A DNA stretch of 16,413 nucleotides, taken from assembly GCA_964490745.1 (NCBI GenBank), contig CAZBDT010000044.1, positions 1 through 16,413 of the forward strand, read 5' to 3'. The translations under genes and the position numbers were made by a program. This document shows positions 7,340-14,648 of the stretch, in pieces. This stretch comes from Litorimonas sp964490745 (GTDB lineage Bacteria; Pseudomonadota; Alphaproteobacteria; Caulobacterales; Maricaulaceae). Numbering within the stretch: position 1 is the stretch's first letter; each line of letters opens with the position of its first letter. The notes beneath the pieces were generated by a model, which worked only from the letters and a program-made list of their open reading frames with translations, was not told the origin of the DNA and ran no database searches.

Positions 7340-8995
7340 TTATTCCTGAGGCTTTTTATCTAAAACCCAATCTAATGATGTGTCGGCTTCTGTCTCTGTC
7401 GGCGGCGTTTTCAGTGTCCAATTTGTGTCAGTATTTGTTGGTCCGGAAGGTGTAATTCTATCAATCAAGCCAGGTCCCTGAGCCTCATTATTGAGCGGAA
7501 TATTCAAAAACTCTCGGTCGAAATTCGTATCCTGAAAATCCAAAGCATTTGTTGAGGGTCCCCCGCTATTCACAGAGGGGTCGCCGATGTTGAGACCCAG
7601 CTGACTCCGCGTCGGCATTGTTCTAGACGCTGAAATACGCTCACCTCGATCCGATCCTGTTCCCGCCATACCGTCAAAGCTCTCGCGTCCGCTTCGGTCA
7701 CGTCCTCGGAATTTTTTGATGTATTCCGGACAGTCGGCATGGGTTCGGCCTTCTTCCCGGCATCGAATATCCAAATTTATACCCTCATAGGCCTTACCCG
7801 GTCCTGTGGGTTGCGGCGCTAAGGTCCAGCCGCCTGCGCCCGGATTGGTGCGCCCGATTTGTGTACCGCCACCGGGCGGCGCTGTCACGGACCCGCCCTG
7901 ACTGATCGGGCCTTCATTCCCGCCCCCGGCTGGTGGCGTGACGATGGGGTCTTGCAGTGATGAGTTTCGGTCCCGTTTGATGAGGTCCATAAAGGGATCG
8001 CTTTGTTCTTGCGGAACGGCCCGGATTTCCTCTTCCCGGCTTTCCGGCGCATCCGGAGACGCCAGAACTGTCGGTGCGGTAATGACAAGATCAGGTTCCG
8101 GTAGGGGCTCTGGCTCAACTTCGGGCAGCGGAACGGGCTCAGGCTCCGGTAAGGGTTCAGGTACCGGTTCCAGAATGATTTCCGGCGGCAAAGGCTCAGG
8201 GTCTATAGGCTCAATGAGTGGCTCTGCGTCAATAACGCCGGGCGTTGCGGGCACGTCCGGCTCAATAAAGATGGGTTCAGCTAGAGGTTCCGGCTCTGGT
8301 TCGGGTTCAATAAATTCAATGATAGGCTCAGGCTCGACGATCGGCTCGATGGTTTCAATCGGGGGCTGAGGTTGCTCGATTGGAAGCGGTTCAGGTAGCG
8401 GTTCGAAAATTTCGATGATTGGTTCGGGTTCAGAAATTGGATCTGGCGCAGGTTCAGGCAGAGGCTCAATAACGGGCTCCGGTAAGGGCTCAATCACAGG
8501 CAGAGGGTCTGGCTCTATAGGTTCGGGTTGCGTTAGAATTTCCGGAACAGGAGGCGGTGTGATAACAGGTTCAGGCTCAACAATAGGTTCAGATTCAGGA
8601 ATTGGCTCCGGCTCTGGAATAGGTTCCGGTTCGGGCTGAACAGGCGGTGGTGTGGGTTCTGGTCTTGGGGTCGGTTGAGGGCGTGGTTTAGGAACAGGTG
8701 CGGGCGGCGGCGGTGCCGCTATAGGCTCAATAATGACTGGTGCAGGTTCGGGGTCTAGCTCACTTTGTGGTTCAAAGGTGACGATCTCAACCGTGACGGC
8801 TTCGGGTGGGGCTGGGGGCTTTAAATCGGGAACGATAAAGCTGCCTGACATAGCCAGGACGAGCCCGACATGGACCAGAAATACAATTGCGGCATTCGCC
8901 GAATATCGCTGTGCATCATCCTCAAGAAAGTCAGAAAGACGATCTTCATCGTGATAGGGCGAAAAGCTCGCATCTCTAGGTCCCGTGGACTGCAC
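7340..8995 (-). CDS. TonB-like membrane protein with long Pro/Glu region and uncharacterised C-terminal domain
   Basis: A 551-residue protein starting at GTG 8995, with GAAGAG as a weak ribosome site. Residues 1-31 are cytoplasmic and acidic, about 32-55 one membrane helix (AAIVFLVHVGLVLAMSGSF), then PPAPPEAVTVEIVTF, which resembles the segment after the TonB/TolA anchor. Residues about 59-303 are an extended Pro/Glu region (PEPEPIPEPEPIPESEP and similar) with almost no lysine, so unlike TonB's EP-then-KP design it is strongly acidic. Residues 304-551 are glycine/serine-rich with one conserved-looking core: INLDIRCREEGRTHADC, two cysteines at 412 and 422. I see no TonB_C domain (no YP-x-A-x5-G pattern). 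It may span the periplasm to contact an outer-membrane partner or the wall; a role in energy transduction is unproven. Neighbours upstream on the same strand are a microprotein candidate and a DMT transporter. Confidence 0.75.
   Translation of the reverse strand: MQSTGPRDASFSPYHDEDRLSDFLEDDAQRYSANAAIVFLVHVGLVLAMSGSFIVPDLKPPAPPEAVTVEIVTFEPQSELDPEPAPVIIEPIAAPPPPAPVPKPRPQPTPRPEPTPPPVQPEPEPIPEPEPIPESEPIVEPEPVITPPPVPEILTQPEPIEPDPLPVIEPLPEPVIEPLPEPAPDPISEPEPIIEIFEPLPEPLPIEQPQPPIETIEPIVEPEPIIEFIEPEPEPEPLAEPIFIEPDVPATPGVIDAEPLIEPIDPEPLPPEIILEPVPEPLPEPEPVPLPEVEPEPLPEPDLVITAPTVLASPDAPESREEEIRAVPQEQSDPFMDLIKRDRNSSLQDPIVTPPAGGGNEGPISQGGSVTAPPGGGTQIGRTNPGAGGWTLAPQPTGPGKAYEGINLDIRCREEGRTHADCPEYIKKFRGRDRSGRESFDGMAGTGSDRGERISASRTMPTRSQLGLNIGDPSVNSGGPSTNALDFQDTNFDREFLNIPLNNEAQGPGLIDRITPSGPTNTDTNWTLKTPPTETEADTSLDWVLDKKPQE
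8087..8821 (-). repeat. Pro/Glu-rich low-complexity coding repeat
   Basis: This stretch encodes about 245 residues made mainly of irregular Glu-Pro units such as EPEPIPEPEPI and VIEPLPEP, the latter occurring twice in a row. On the + strand it reads as GGTTCAGG/GGCTCCGG-type purine-rich repeats, which create spurious long Gly/Ser open frames on the opposite strand. The unit length varies, so it looks like a drifting low-complexity array rather than an exact tandem repeat. Length variation between related strains would be expected. Confidence 0.85.
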
Positions 8996-9113
8996 TTATG
9001 GCCACTCTTCTCGCCGTTAGAGCTTAAGCCTATGATGGTTTGTCCATGACGCCAAGATGAAGAGGCGCGAAACCGCCTTAATTTTCAGTCAGGCGTGGGT
9101 AAATTCGTGGTCT

Positions 9114-9203
9114 TTAAAGCATTCCTTTCGCGAGGACTAAGAAAGCCGCCATCAAGGCTGTGCTTATCAGTACCGTTTTTTCAAATCTCAAATCCTGTGT
9201 CAT
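9114..9203 (-). CDS. Putative 29-residue single-pass membrane microprotein
   Basis: A short frame beginning ATG 9203 and ending TAA 9114. It begins MTQDLRFEKTVLIS and ends AAFLVLAKGML. The first nine residues are polar and charged; about residues 10-28 are hydrophobic (VLISTALMAAFLVLAKGM with a single lysine near the end), long enough for one membrane helix. The start is preceded by AAGGTGACTGAT, a strong SD (AAGGTGA) with about five bases of spacing, better than that of most larger genes here. It lies 66 bp after the DMT transporter and 118 bp before the TonB-like gene on the same strand. I do not recognise a family. The SD, composition and placement support it, but a frame this short could be chance. 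Confidence 0.5.
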   Translation of the reverse strand: MTQDLRFEKTVLISTALMAAFLVLAKGML

Positions 9204-9269
9204 ATCAGTCACCTTATTATTGTTTTGAGTGTTTCTATCACTGCGAACTGTGGTGAGATAATGACAACT

Positions 9270-10199
9270 CTATGAAATCTCCGTGACTTTTGCTTTTGGG
9301 GCCTTCTCGGACTGTCGTTTATTGCGCCAGAGAATGATGGAAATGCCTGTTAAGGTGATAAGCGCGCCGATGAATAAAATAGGTGTGGGAGCTTCCTTTA
9401 AGATAACGACACCTGCAGCCACGCCAATCACTGTGGTCATTAATCCGGATGGGGCGACGGTATGGATTGGGAGTCTCTGCAACAGCCAATAATAAGACCC
9501 ATGCGCGACAAGGCTGACGAGTAGCGTGGAATAAATGAGAGCCAAGCCGAAATTCACCCGTGTTTCCGGGGCAAATGCGGACATTTGGCCGTCTTCCAAG
9601 ATCAGGCTCAGTGGCCATAAAACAACAGAGCCCACAACACCAAACCAAGCGAGGAGCTGAACGGGGTTGACGGATTTGACGGATTTCACGCTAATGGCTC
9701 CAACGGCTTCCGACATAGCGCCGCAGGCCATTAAGGCAATCCCAAGCGCAAAGCCTGACCCTGCCGCTTCTGAAGGAGTACCAAGACCAATGAGAACCAC
9801 GCCGATAAAGGCTAAGGCTGCGCCGGTCGTTCGCCAAATGCCAATCCGTTCGCCGAGAATGAGAACGGAGAGAATGATCGAAAAGGGCATGTAAAGCTCG
9901 ATCGCGACGGCGGCCGCGCTGGCTGTCGTCAATTGCATAGCTGGAAACATGAAAGCGTAATTCAGCGCCCCAAACCCCAAACCACCAATCAAGACCGCTT
10001 TCATCTGTCCCTTGTGCCATTTCAGAAAAGGGAGGAGGATCAGGCCGAGACATGAAATTCTGAGTGCCGCGTAAAATAAGGGCGGCACTCCCATATCGAC
10101 GATGGTGTATTTCATGACGGTAAAATGCAGGCCCCAAATCAGGCAGACCAGCATTAATACACAAAATTCCCGTACAGACATGATTACAGGCTTTCCCAT
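9270..10199 (-). CDS. EamA/DMT superfamily transporter
   Basis: A 309-residue integral membrane protein with about ten predicted helices in two EamA repeats (about residues 10-140 and 150-290). Typical features are LVCLIWGLHFTVMKY in helix 1, FYAALRISCLGLILLPF in helix 2, ALNYAFMFPAMQLTTASAAAVAIELYMPFSIILSVLILGERI at the end of the first repeat, and VAPSGLMTTVIGVAAGVVILKEAPTPILFIGALITLTGI in the second. The tail is basic (KRQSEKAPKAK). The family exports amino acids, metabolites or drugs; the substrate cannot be read from the sequence. AGGA lies five bases before ATG 10199, favouring this start over ATG 10181. It is divergent from the aminotransferase with only 27 bp between starts, which may hint at, but does not prove, an amino-acid link. 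Confidence 0.88.
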   Translation of the reverse strand: MGKPVIMSVREFCVLMLVCLIWGLHFTVMKYTIVDMGVPPLFYAALRISCLGLILLPFLKWHKGQMKAVLIGGLGFGALNYAFMFPAMQLTTASAAAVAIELYMPFSIILSVLILGERIGIWRTTGAALAFIGVVLIGLGTPSEAAGSGFALGIALMACGAMSEAVGAISVKSVKSVNPVQLLAWFGVVGSVVLWPLSLILEDGQMSAFAPETRVNFGLALIYSTLLVSLVAHGSYYWLLQRLPIHTVAPSGLMTTVIGVAAGVVILKEAPTPILFIGALITLTGISIILWRNKRQSEKAPKAKVTEIS

Positions 10200-10226
10200 A
10201 GGTTTCCTCGCGCCTATGCCCTTCTC

Positions 10227-11396
10227 ATGACTGACGCAAGACTTTCAAACCGGATTACGACAATCGGGACATCCGCGACGATGGCTATTACGCAAACTGC
10301 GCGGGATATGCGTGCAAGAGGTAGAGACGTAATTTCTCTATCCGCGGGAGAACCTGATTTTGACACGCCTCAACATATTCGCGACGCGGCCATAGAGGCG
10401 ATGAATTCCGGAAAGACACGCTACACAGCCGTTGACGGAATACCCGAATTGAAAGATGCGATTATTCAAAAATTCTCTCGAGATAATCAGCTGGAATATA
10501 CAGCGGATCAAATCAATGTTTCGCCTGGCGGTAAGCCTGTCATATTTAATGCATTTGCAGTGACAGTCGGCGCGGGTGATGAAGTAATTATTCCGGCCCC
10601 GTGTTGGGTCAGCTATCCTGACATGGTCAAGCTTTGCGGCGGAGTTCCGGTTGTTGTTCCCTGCGGGTCTGACACTGGGTTTAAACTGACTGCAGGTGCT
10701 TTAGCGGCCGCGATTACGCCTAAGACCAAATGGTTGATGCTAAATTCTCCATCTAATCCAACAGGTGCCGCTTACACGGCGGATGAGTTATCAGCATTGA
10801 CAGAAGTGTTGCGGGCGCATCCACACATATTGATCCTCACAGATGATATATATGAGCATCTGGTTTATGATGATTTTTCATTTTCGACGATTGCGCAGGT
10901 CGCGCCTGATTTATTTGATCGGACGCTGACGATGAATGGCGTGTCGAAAGCCTATGCGATGACGGGCTGGCGAATCGGATATGCGGGTGGGCCGAGTTGG
11001 CTTATCGCCGCGATGCGCAAATATATGGGCCAGACGACATCCAACCCGGCGAGTGTGAGCCAATGGGCAGCTGTGGCGGCCTTAAATGGCGACCAATCTT
11101 TCTTAGACGACTGGCGTCGCACCTATGAAGGACGACGAAACCGAATCGTCTCAAGACTAAATGATATGTCGGGCGTTTCCTGCTTAACACCACCCGGCGC
11201 TTTTTACGCCTTTGCAGATATTTCAAATATTACGGATGATGACGCGTCTTTTGCGCTACAGCTCTTGGAAGACACAGGCCTCGCGGCTGTCCCGGGCAGC
11301 GCATTTTATGCCCCCGGACATATTCGGTTAAGTTACGCCGCAGCCACTTCAGAACTGGACGCTGCGATGGATCGTTTGGACAGGTTTCTTGCCTAA
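10227..11396 (+). CDS. aspC: Class I pyridoxal-phosphate aminotransferase, aspartate aminotransferase type
   Basis: A 389-residue cytosolic enzyme of the aspartate aminotransferase Ib subgroup, transferring an amino group between an amino acid and a 2-oxo acid via pyridoxal phosphate. Visible signatures are ISLSAGEPDFDTP near residues 36-48, NSPSNPTG with N177, LTDDIYEHLVYDDF with D206 and Y209, the cofactor lysine K241 in GVSKAYAMTGWRIGYAGG, and carboxylate-binding R367 in GHIRLSYA. Length and N-terminal pattern (SATMAITQTARDMRARGRDVI) match alphaproteobacterial AspC/AatA. Substrate range (aspartate, glutamate, possibly prephenate or aromatic acids) is not decided by sequence alone. No SD precedes ATG 10227. 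A five-codon frame (ATG 10216 to TGA 10230) overlaps the start. Confidence 0.9.
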   Translation: MTDARLSNRITTIGTSATMAITQTARDMRARGRDVISLSAGEPDFDTPQHIRDAAIEAMNSGKTRYTAVDGIPELKDAIIQKFSRDNQLEYTADQINVSPGGKPVIFNAFAVTVGAGDEVIIPAPCWVSYPDMVKLCGGVPVVVPCGSDTGFKLTAGALAAAITPKTKWLMLNSPSNPTGAAYTADELSALTEVLRAHPHILILTDDIYEHLVYDDFSFSTIAQVAPDLFDRTLTMNGVSKAYAMTGWRIGYAGGPSWLIAAMRKYMGQTTSNPASVSQWAAVAALNGDQSFLDDWRRTYEGRRNRIVSRLNDMSGVSCLTPPGAFYAFADISNITDDDASFALQLLEDTGLAAVPGSAFYAPGHIRLSYAAATSELDAAMDRLDRFLA

Positions 11397-11400
11397 TTCA

Positions 11401-11874
11401 TCAATTACAAAGATGGGCTTTTACCACCGCGCCCGCTTTGCCCATGTCAACACGGCCCGCATAGGATGCTTTCAGCTGTCCCATGATCTTGCCCATATCT
11501 TTTAAGCAAGTCGCACCAGACTCTTCGACAAGCCCCGCAATAATGGTCTTCATTTCGTCTTCTGATAAAGGCTGTGGCATAAATTCTTGAATAATATCAA
11601 TTTCTTCACGCTCACGTTCCGCTAATTCAGGGCGACCATTTTCTTCATAGGTTTGGGCGCTTTCTTTTCGCTGTTTGACCATTTTGGACAGAAGAGAGAG
11701 AATTTCTGCCTCGTCAATACCTTCACAGCGATCCTCGGCGCGGGCTGCGATATCGCGGTCTTTCACGGCCGCAGACACAAGGCGAAGTGTAGACACACGC
11801 AAAGTGTCTTTTTCCTTCATCGCCGCTTTGGTCGCCTCAGTTATACGTGTGCGTAATTTGTCAGCATCGGACAT
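11401..11874 (-). CDS. GatB/YqeY domain-containing protein
   Basis: A 157-residue protein counted from ATG 11874; a GTG at 11883 in the same frame would add three residues. It matches the YqeY family along its full length: N-terminal helices (LRTRITEATKAAMKEKDTLRVSTLRLVSAAVKDRDI), the middle segment with LLSKMVKQRKESAQTYEENGRPELAEREREEIDIIQEFMPQPLSEDEM, and the C-terminal region GATCLKDMGKIMGQLKASYAGRVDMGKAGAVVKAHL. This last part corresponds to the tRNA-binding tail of the amidotransferase subunit GatB, so a tRNA-related role is assumed, but no activity is established for the stand-alone protein. It is convergent with the aminotransferase (stop codons four bases apart) and divergent from carA. 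Confidence 0.92.
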   Translation of the reverse strand: MSDADKLRTRITEATKAAMKEKDTLRVSTLRLVSAAVKDRDIAARAEDRCEGIDEAEILSLLSKMVKQRKESAQTYEENGRPELAEREREEIDIIQEFMPQPLSEDEMKTIIAGLVEESGATCLKDMGKIMGQLKASYAGRVDMGKAGAVVKAHLCN

Positions 11875-11894
11875 AGTTCTCACGATCTCATAAC

Positions 11895-12005
11895 CTACGG
11901 AAGCCCCAATCCGTGTTCTTCAAGCTGCCCTACATAGTCTTCTCTAGCAGACTTGCCAAGCCCGCCATTCATTTTGCAGAGGCGATATGTATTTTTGAAC
12001 CTCAT
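11895..12005 (-). CDS. Possible 36-residue small ORF upstream of the GatB/YqeY gene
   Basis: A frame from ATG 12005 to TAG 11895 with protein-like composition: it begins MRFKNTYRLCKMNGGLGKSA and continues REDYVGQLEEHGLGLP. An internal ATG (codon 12) would give a 25-residue version. It is hydrophilic with no membrane segment and one cysteine. AAGG lies about 12 bases upstream of the start, too far for a good SD. It ends 20 bases before ATG 11874 of the GatB/YqeY gene on the same strand, so it could be its leader or first gene. It also occupies most of the carA upstream region, which makes chance less easy to exclude. I recognise no family. Confidence 0.3.
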   Translation of the reverse strand: MRFKNTYRLCKMNGGLGKSAREDYVGQLEEHGLGLP

Positions 12006-12085
12006 TCCGCTTTGCGCCCTTGCCAATCGCGACGCGGGCTATAAAAGCTCCGACAGTTTGCCTGCTTGACAACTGGACTACCGCT

Positions 12086-13249
12086 ATGACGCCTTTTCAG
12101 CCGACCCGTACGCCCACCGCTGCGCTTGTTCTTGCCAATGGTGAAGTTTTCTATGGTGATGGGATTGGTCATGTTGGTTCCGCCGTCGGGGAAGTCTGTT
12201 TCAACACTGCGATGACAGGATATCAGGAAATCTTGACCGACCCGTCCTATGCGGCGCAAATCGTCTGTTTTACATTTCCCCATATCGGCAATACCGGAAC
12301 GAATGTTGAGGATGAAGAAGCTGGGAATCCCCGCGCTGAGACAGCCGCAGTTGGTGGCATTTTTAGAGCTGCCGTGACCCCAGCTTCTAATTGGCGCTCC
12401 GATACAGAGTTGGGGGATTGGCTGGCTGCACGAAAAATCATTGGTTTGTCCGGTGTCGATACGCGCGCTTTAACAGCCTTTATTCGCGATAATGGTATGC
12501 CTAATGGCGTGATTGCACATGAGCCATCCGGGGAGTTCGATATTCCCGCGCTTGTGAAACAAGCCGCAAATTGGGCGGGTCTTGTGGGGGCTGATCTTGC
12601 GAAAGATGTTGCGTCAGAAGAACAATTTGATTGGACGCAAGCGCGTTGGGAATTACCGGGCGGATATAAAGATATTGAAAACGTTAAGCGCGTCGTACTG
12701 ATCGACTATGGGGTAAAGCGGAACATCATGCGCAACCTCATAAGTTCAGGTCTGGCAGTCACAGTTGTGCCCGCGAAAACATCCGCGCAGGATATATTGG
12801 CCTTGAAGCCGGACGGCGTTGTTTTGTCCAATGGCCCGGGTGATCCGGCCGCGACTGGCGACTATGCGATCCCAGCAATTCGGGCTTTGGTAGAGGCCGA
12901 TATGCCCATGCTCGGAATTTGTTTAGGCCATCAAATGCTCGCGCTCGCTCTAGGAGCCAAGACTGTTAAAATGGAGCAGGGACATCACGGTGCAAACCAT
13001 CCCGTGAAAGATCATACTACGGAAAAAGTCGAGATCGTCTCTATGAACCACGGCTTTGCCGTCGACAGCGAAAGCCTACCTGAAACTGTCGAAGAAACCC
13101 ATGTCAGCCTGTTTGATGGGACGAATTGCGGTATTCGCCTCAAAGGTAAACCCGTCTTTTCTGTCCAACATCACCCGGAAGCCAGTCCCGGACCGCAAGA
13201 TAGTTTTTATCTCTTCGACCGATTTGCGGATGCCGTAAAAGCGGCTTAG
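12086..13249 (+). CDS. carA: Carbamoyl-phosphate synthase small (glutaminase) subunit CarA
   Basis: A 387-residue protein that hydrolyses glutamine and feeds ammonia to CarB for carbamoyl phosphate, used in pyrimidine and arginine synthesis. The N-terminal CPSase small-chain domain (about 1-150) shows GEVCFNTAMTGYQEILTDPSY and SGVDTRALTAFIRDNG. The class I glutaminase domain (about 200-385) has the nucleophile C279 in LGICLGHQMLALALG and the His/Glu pair H363 and E365 in QHHPEASPGP. ATG 12086 is chosen because homologues begin just before ALVLANGEVFYGDG; an in-frame extension to 12020 has no family character. TATAAA at 12040-12045 may be a -10 element, but no well-spaced -35 is seen. The stop overlaps the convergent epimerase by four bases. 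carB is 2.8 kb downstream rather than adjacent. Confidence 0.96.
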   Translation: MTPFQPTRTPTAALVLANGEVFYGDGIGHVGSAVGEVCFNTAMTGYQEILTDPSYAAQIVCFTFPHIGNTGTNVEDEEAGNPRAETAAVGGIFRAAVTPASNWRSDTELGDWLAARKIIGLSGVDTRALTAFIRDNGMPNGVIAHEPSGEFDIPALVKQAANWAGLVGADLAKDVASEEQFDWTQARWELPGGYKDIENVKRVVLIDYGVKRNIMRNLISSGLAVTVVPAKTSAQDILALKPDGVVLSNGPGDPAATGDYAIPAIRALVEADMPMLGICLGHQMLALALGAKTVKMEQGHHGANHPVKDHTTEKVEIVSMNHGFAVDSESLPETVEETHVSLFDGTNCGIRLKGKPVFSVQHHPEASPGPQDSFYLFDRFADAVKAA

Positions 13250-14271
13250 TCCAGACGAATTTGCCCGCTCTCTATCAAGCTCTGTGCCGAAGCTAGTACT
13301 GCATCTTTGGCAGGGCGGGGCATCACGCCAGTCAAATTTGTGACATAGCTGGCATCTGCTTCGTGGAAAGTTCCGACATCCGGCACGATGCTTTTCACGG
13401 ATTGGTCGAAAATCCCAACAATCTTGACAATCCAATTTGCCATCTCTTGGCTAGGAAGTTTGGCATTGGGGTAGGCGTCTTTCAGGAGTTTCGCGATATC
13501 GGAAATCCAAAGCGTATTGGACGCGGCGATCAATCGACGTCCACCAGCGGCCTCAGCTGTCATCGCCTTTATATGCAGAGATGCACAATCCCGCACATCT
13601 ATAATGGGGTAGGCAATGCGGGGCATCATGGGAAACTGCCCGCTAAATAAGCCTTTAATAATCTCAAGCGATGCGCCGCCATTCTTATATGTATCTGGTC
13701 CGAAGACGAGGCCCGGGCAGATTGTTGTCACGCGGTCTTTGACATTTTGCGCATTGGCGTAATCCCAAATCGCGCGCTCGGCACGGGTTTTTGAAACGGG
13801 ATAAGCTGTAAGAGGACGCCAGTTCGGATCGGACCAATCGCTCTCTTTGACCAACATATGATCTCCGCGACCGGCTTGTCCCATCATGGCGACCATAGAG
13901 GATGTCATAATAACGCGTTCCGCGCCTGCGCCGAGGGCTTGCTCAACGACCCGCATAGCGCCGCCGCGTGCATCTGCGACAAGCGCTTCCCGATTTGCGG
14001 GGGCTTCGAGCGGAAAAGGCGAGGCGATATGCTGCACAAAACGGCACTCTTTGACGGCGTCTTTCCAGCCCGCATCTTTCCCCAAATCTGCTTCAAAGAG
14101 TTCAAGATTGGATGTGTCTACCCCATTGCCCGCCAGTGTCTCGACTACACGTTCGCCTTTTACTTTATTGCGTACTGTTCCGCGCACAGCATAGCCTTGT
14201 TTCAATAGACCTGCCGCAACATGGCTAGCGATAAAGCCGGATAACCCGGTGACGAGAACAAGATCAGTCAT
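13246..14271 (-). CDS. NAD(P)-dependent epimerase/dehydratase, dihydroflavonol-reductase-like
   Basis: A 341-residue extended short-chain dehydrogenase. The N terminus has the Rossmann motif VTGLSGFIASHVAAGLL (T8-G9-x2-G12-x2-A15), followed by RGTVRN, where an Arg at the end of strand 2 points to NADP(H) as in flavonoid reductases. Catalytic residues are the TSS region at 123-125 and Y157-x3-K161 in YPVSKTRAE. The HIASPFPLE segment and GLVFGPDTYKNGGASLEIIKGLF resemble the dihydroflavonol 4-reductase/aldehyde reductase branch. Natural substrate unknown; probably a carbonyl or 2-oxoaldehyde. The start ATG 14271 overlaps the stop of the Doc toxin gene (ATGA), so translation is probably coupled to it. 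The 3' end overlaps carA by four bases. Confidence 0.9.
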   Translation of the reverse strand: MTDLVLVTGLSGFIASHVAAGLLKQGYAVRGTVRNKVKGERVVETLAGNGVDTSNLELFEADLGKDAGWKDAVKECRFVQHIASPFPLEAPANREALVADARGGAMRVVEQALGAGAERVIMTSSMVAMMGQAGRGDHMLVKESDWSDPNWRPLTAYPVSKTRAERAIWDYANAQNVKDRVTTICPGLVFGPDTYKNGGASLEIIKGLFSGQFPMMPRIAYPIIDVRDCASLHIKAMTAEAAGGRRLIAASNTLWISDIAKLLKDAYPNAKLPSQEMANWIVKIVGIFDQSVKSIVPDVGTFHEADASYVTNLTGVMPRPAKDAVLASAQSLIESGQIRLD

Positions 14272-14648
14272 TGGGCAGCCTTAGTGTTTGAGCGGAGCCA
14301 GTCCTCGAATGTTTCATAATTCGCTTTCGCGTTTTCATAGCAATCTATTACGAATTCGAGACTTTTATGTCCCGAAGCTAATACTTCGATGTTGTTTAAG
14401 GAGAGAAAGATAAATGTCGAAACAAATGCTGTTCTTTTATTGCCGTCAATAAATGGATGATTTTGCGAGAGACTCTCCCAAAGTTCGGCGGCTTCTTGAA
14501 TGATATCCTTATAATATCCGCTTTGAGGGCGATGTAGTGCTGACTCTAGGGCACCGAGATCGCGCAATACGTCTGCGCCTCCAAAGCGTTCAATTTGTAG
14601 GTCATGAATAGCAATGATATCCGCAACCGTGAGGTAGCGGCTGATCAT
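14268..14648 (-). CDS. Doc-family toxin (Fic/Doc protein)
   Basis: A 126-residue protein of the death-on-curing family. The active-site motif is HPFIDGNKRTA, H64 to A74, which is the Doc variant with NKR where Fic AMP-transferases have NGR. Doc from phage P1 phosphorylates elongation factor EF-Tu and stops translation; the same chemistry is inferred here. Other family hallmarks are the N-terminal LTVADIIAIHDLQIERFGG, LGALESALHRPQ and LWESLSQNHPF. All motif residues are intact, so the protein could be active. ATG 14648 overlaps the antitoxin stop (ATGA), and its own stop overlaps the epimerase start. The antitoxin is not of the Phd fold usually paired with Doc. Confidence 0.9.
   Translation of the reverse strand: MISRYLTVADIIAIHDLQIERFGGADVLRDLGALESALHRPQSGYYKDIIQEAAELWESLSQNHPFIDGNKRTAFVSTFIFLSLNNIEVLASGHKSLEFVIDCYENAKANYETFEDWLRSNTKAAQ

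Noticed and set aside
7938..8639. Long + strand open frames rich in Gly/Ser opposite the TonB-like gene
   Set aside because: They are antisense shadows of the Pro/Glu codons (CCG/GAG-type repeats read as GGC/TCA) and have no start context or family character.
9063..9078. Hairpin AGGCG...CGCCT followed by TTAATTTT on the + strand, resembling a terminator
   Set aside because: The stem is only five pairs, no + strand gene ends before it, and on the minus strand, where the flanking genes lie, there is no T tract after it.
9057..9140. 27-codon + strand frame starting ATGAAGAGG
   Set aside because: It overlaps the better-supported minus-strand microprotein, has no SD and shows no protein-like pattern.
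12020..12085. N-terminal extension of CarA and antisense frames across this region
   Set aside because: CarA homologues begin close to ATG 12086, and the extension overlaps the likely promoter.
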